Source: CAZBRS01 sp964494475 (GTDB lineage: Bacteria > Myxococcota_A > UBA9042 > CAZBRS01). Taken from it: DNA of 17,050 bases. The position numbers were made by a program, and so were the translations under genes. Shown here piece after piece: positions 15,138 to 17,050 of the stretch. The notes beneath the pieces were generated by a model. It searched no databases. It saw only the letters and a program-made list of their open reading frames with translations, and was not told the origin of the DNA. The stretch lies in the NCBI GenBank assembly GCA_964494475.1, contig CAZBRS010000087.1:1-17050 (forward strand), given 5' to 3'. How positions within the stretch are numbered: the stretch's first letter is position 1; every line of letters begins with the position of its first letter.

Positions 15138-16390
15138 GTCTTCCTCCGCGTCCTTGTTGCCGGCGCCTGCCGGCGGTCGCGGAAGTAGCCCCAGCGTACC
15201 CAGAAGGTGTCGATGTCGGGCAGCCCGGCCGCTCTGAGCGAATGGTCGGCAGCCGCGACGTCGGCATCCGTTGCATCGGCCCGGCGCATCACCTCGTGCG
15301 CGGCGAGCACCGCCTGCTCCCCCTCGAGCGAGCGCGGTTCTCGCAGGTCGAAGGCCTCACTCGCGAGCCAGTTGCCGACCTCGCCGTGGCGCACGAACGG
15401 CCGCTTGCGCAACACGACGTCGCCCCCCTCGAGGTCGAGGTCGAACCAGGCGTCGTCGTTCGCGTCGAAGAACGGCTCGGCGGACGCGAGGACCAGCGGG
15501 GAGTGCGTGACCGAAACGAGCTGCACGCGCGAGCCATGCTTCTTCGTGAGCGAGTCCATCACGCGCAAGAGCGCTGGCACGATACGACGCTGCCATTGCG
15601 GATGCAGGTGCGCCTCGATCTCGTCGACGAGGAAGATGATCTCCTTGGCGGGGGCTTCGCCGCGCACGGAGGCTGACTCGAGGTGCTCTTCCCACGTCCA
15701 GATGAGGAGGTAGGCCAGCGCGATGATTCGACGCATCCCGGCCGATGCATGGATGACCGCGACGTCTTCCCCGTAGGGCATGCGCAACGTCGGGTAGCGC
15801 TTCGGATCGCTGCCGGTCAGCTTTCGCAGCTCGCCTGCCACGAGCGGCTCGTCTTCGGAAGGCGAGAGCGTCTTCAAGACCTGGCCGAGCAGCTCGAACG
15901 CACGGCTCTTCTCCCTCTGCCACGAGCCCCAGTCGCGAATCAGTCCCTCACAGAAGTCGTTTCCTTCCCAGACCTCGTGGGGTCGGAAGAGGTAACTGTT
16001 GGGCCGGTTCTGCGTCTCGTCCTTCCAGTAGTTTCGGGCCTGATCCCACACGGAGAACCCGCCATCGACCTGGGCATAGAGGATGAGACCGGGAATCGGG
16101 GGACGACTCGGCTTGACAGACCAGTGCTCCGCCTTGGCGTCGTACCTGCTCGTATAGGCATAGGAGCCCGGGGTCTTCTTCGTGTACTCGTACGAGATGA
16201 CCGCCTTCGCGCCGGGCTTCGGAATGACCATCTCCCGAGCCCACGTCCGCGTGAGCGCCCACCAGGCTACGTCGAGGAGGAAGCTCTTGCCGAGCCCGTT
16301 GTCGCCGGTGACGAGGTTCAGCCTCGGAGCGAGGTCCATCGTCATCTCGGGAGCGGGACCGACGTTCTTCAGGTGAATGGACCGGAGCAT
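15134..16390 (-). CDS. ptuA: AAA/ABC-type ATPase PtuA of a Septu-type defence system
   Basis: The 418-aa protein is an SMC/ABC-like ATPase. It opens with MLRSIHLKNVGPAPEMTMDL, the usual first strand pair, then Walker A GDNGLGKS (residues 29-36). An ABC-signature-like ASAGMRRIIALAYLL lies at 215-229, Walker B IIFLVDEIEAHLHPQWQRR at 251-269 and the switch histidine in VTHSPLVL at 294-301. The C-terminal part (about 330-418) is a family-specific tail ending in WVRWGYFRDRR. No TOPRIM motif is seen, which argues against GajA or OLD nucleases, and the HNH partner next door points to Septu. ATG 16390 is preceded by GGAAGGGG. In Septu the ATPase and HNH protein form a complex that acts during phage infection; that role is transferred from the family and not shown by this sequence. 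Confidence 0.8.
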   Translation of the reverse strand: MLRSIHLKNVGPAPEMTMDLAPRLNLVTGDNGLGKSFLLDVAWWALTRTWAREMVIPKPGAKAVISYEYTKKTPGSYAYTSRYDAKAEHWSVKPSRPPIPGLILYAQVDGGFSVWDQARNYWKDETQNRPNSYLFRPHEVWEGNDFCEGLIRDWGSWQREKSRAFELLGQVLKTLSPSEDEPLVAGELRKLTGSDPKRYPTLRMPYGEDVAVIHASAGMRRIIALAYLLIWTWEEHLESASVRGEAPAKEIIFLVDEIEAHLHPQWQRRIVPALLRVMDSLTKKHGSRVQLVSVTHSPLVLASAEPFFDANDDAWFDLDLEGGDVVLRKRPFVRHGEVGNWLASEAFDLREPRSLEGEQAVLAAHEVMRRADATDADVAAADHSLRAAGLPDIDTFWVRWGYFRDRRQAPATRTRRKT

Positions 16391-16486
16391 GGGGCTACCC
16401 CTTCCTCGGCTTTCCTGCGCTATTGGCTTGGATCTCTCGCATCACGCGGCGAAAGTACCACCCCCTACGAGGATGCACAAGACCAA

Positions 16487-16501
16487 CCCCGGCACACGGG
16501 G
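16487..16501 (-). terminator. Possible weak terminator after the HNH gene
   Basis: On the minus strand CCCCG, loop TGTGC, CGGGG is followed by TTGGTCTTGTG, 20 nt after the HNH stop. The stem is short and the tail has few Ts in a row, so termination would be partial at best. If inactive, HNH, ptuA and ptuB could form one transcript. Confidence 0.3.
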
Positions 16502-16520
16502 CTCGCGGACTTGGCCGACC

Positions 16521-17050
16521 TCACGCCGCCCGCAGCAGGCCCCGCCAGGCCTGGCCCAGGGGCTCGAAGCGGTCCCCGGCCAGCCACACCCTGCCGTGCT
16601 GCTGGTCGACGGCCTCGTAGGCGCTCTGGGCAATGGCCAGCGACACGCGCGCGTCGTGCCGCAGGGCGTGCCCGTCGCAGAAGGCCGCGAGGTCGACGCC
16701 GTGGCGGTGGTTGCGGTCGCACCAGCGGGCCAGATGGACCTCGGCCGCCAGGTGGTCCGATTTGCGCCCGTTGCACGTCCGGTGGGCGGGCACGAAGTTG
16801 TTCACCAGGTCGAGGGGGCTCCGCGACCAGGGCACGAAGTGGTCCACGTCGAAGTCGCCGCTCCGCAGCGCGCCGCCGCAGTAGAAGCACGCGCCGTGGT
16901 GAAGCTCCTGCAGCAACGGCCGCACCTCGGACAGGTCCTCGCGCTCGCGGCCGAACAGGAACTCGTGCAGCTCTTCGAGATCCTGGAACACGTCGGCGTT
17001 CGTGCGGCGCACGTAGCGCACCCAGGCCCCGCGCACCAGGTCGATGATCA
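16521..17050 (-). CDS. HNH endonuclease, 5' end beyond the window
   Basis: About 175 C-terminal residues are visible and the frame is open to the window edge (IIDLVRGAWVRYVRRTNADV). A zinc-knuckle pair CFYCGG is followed by the HNH core FDVDHFVPWSRSPLDLVNNF and VPAHRTCNGRKSDHL, so both the His-Asn-His residues and structural cysteines appear intact (the second pair is reduced to one Cys, in HRTCN). The C-terminal half (LARWCDRN through the final FEPLGQAWRGLL) is typical of a group of bacterial HNH proteins with an N-terminal region that is not visible here. The GTG at 17036 is probably internal. It lies 130 nt upstream of ptuA on the same strand and is the source or sister of the fragment downstream of ptuB. 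Its cellular role is not known; the context suggests defence. Confidence 0.85.
   Translation of the reverse strand, partial: IIDLVRGAWVRYVRRTNADVFQDLEELHEFLFGREREDLSEVRPLLQELHHGACFYCGGALRSGDFDVDHFVPWSRSPLDLVNNFVPAHRTCNGRKSDHLAAEVHLARWCDRNHRHGVDLAAFCDGHALRHDARVSLAIAQSAYEAVDQQHGRVWLAGDRFEPLGQAWRGLLRAA
16633..16730 (+). repeat. 98-nt perfect direct repeat, right copy
   Basis: Lies within the intact HNH gene and is identical to 14329-14426. Same orientation as the left copy, so recombination between the two would remove exactly 2304 nt containing ptuA and ptuB. Confidence 0.95.

Noticed and set aside
15134..16390. ATPase as GajA (Gabija) or an OLD-family nuclease, or a retron effector
   Set aside because: No TOPRIM motif follows the ATPase, no UvrD-like helicase is adjacent, and no reverse transcriptase lies in the window; the partner is an HNH protein of PtuB style.

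Overview
The window is a GC-rich chromosomal segment that reads like a Myxococcota or related deltaproteobacterial-type genome. The reasons are the order ftsH-folP-cdaA-cdaR-glmM-pdxJ, the very strong third-position G/C preference, and two large secreted lipoproteins, one with an Asp/Glu/Pro/Ala linker, a PKD-like fold and a calcium-binding-type DTDGDGLPDP stretch. The lineage is inferred from gene order and protein style, not from a marker gene.

Positions 1-8866 (+ strand) are one compact housekeeping operon: the C-terminal part of the membrane protease FtsH (its 5' end lies outside), dihydropteroate synthase FolP, diadenylate cyclase CdaA, its YbbR-domain regulator CdaR, phosphoglucosamine mutase GlmM, pyridoxine 5'-phosphate synthase PdxJ, a bifunctional NAD(P)HX repair enzyme, and a CNNM/CBS/CorC-type membrane protein. 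Several neighbours overlap by ATGA and the widest gap is 13 nt, so co-transcription and translational coupling are likely. cdaA-cdaR-glmM is the widespread c-di-AMP/cell-wall module. A hairpin with a T-rich tail follows the last gene.

Positions 8940-12015 (+ strand) hold a Cys-containing lipoprotein of unknown role, a small palindromic repeat, metK with a recognisable sigma70-like promoter, and a class I SAM-dependent methyltransferase just downstream of metK.

Positions 12020-13848 (- strand) hold an ATGA-coupled pair of small conserved-looking proteins (78 and 82 aa, one acidic and one basic) and a 399-aa PKD/YfaP-like lipoprotein.

Positions 13849-17050 are accessory DNA. A two-gene cassette, ATPase (418 aa) plus HNH nuclease (226 aa) with a 4-nt overlap, matches the Septu anti-phage architecture (PtuA-PtuB). 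It lies between a further HNH endonuclease gene, running off the right edge, and a broken internal fragment of that same HNH gene. The intact gene and the fragment share a perfect 98-nt direct repeat 2304 nt apart, with sharply lower identity on both sides. This looks like a gene-conversion tract or a recent duplication, and it gives the cassette flanking repeats that could support its loss or exchange. A small frameshifted ORF remnant next to the fragment adds to the picture of a decaying, rearranged defence locus.
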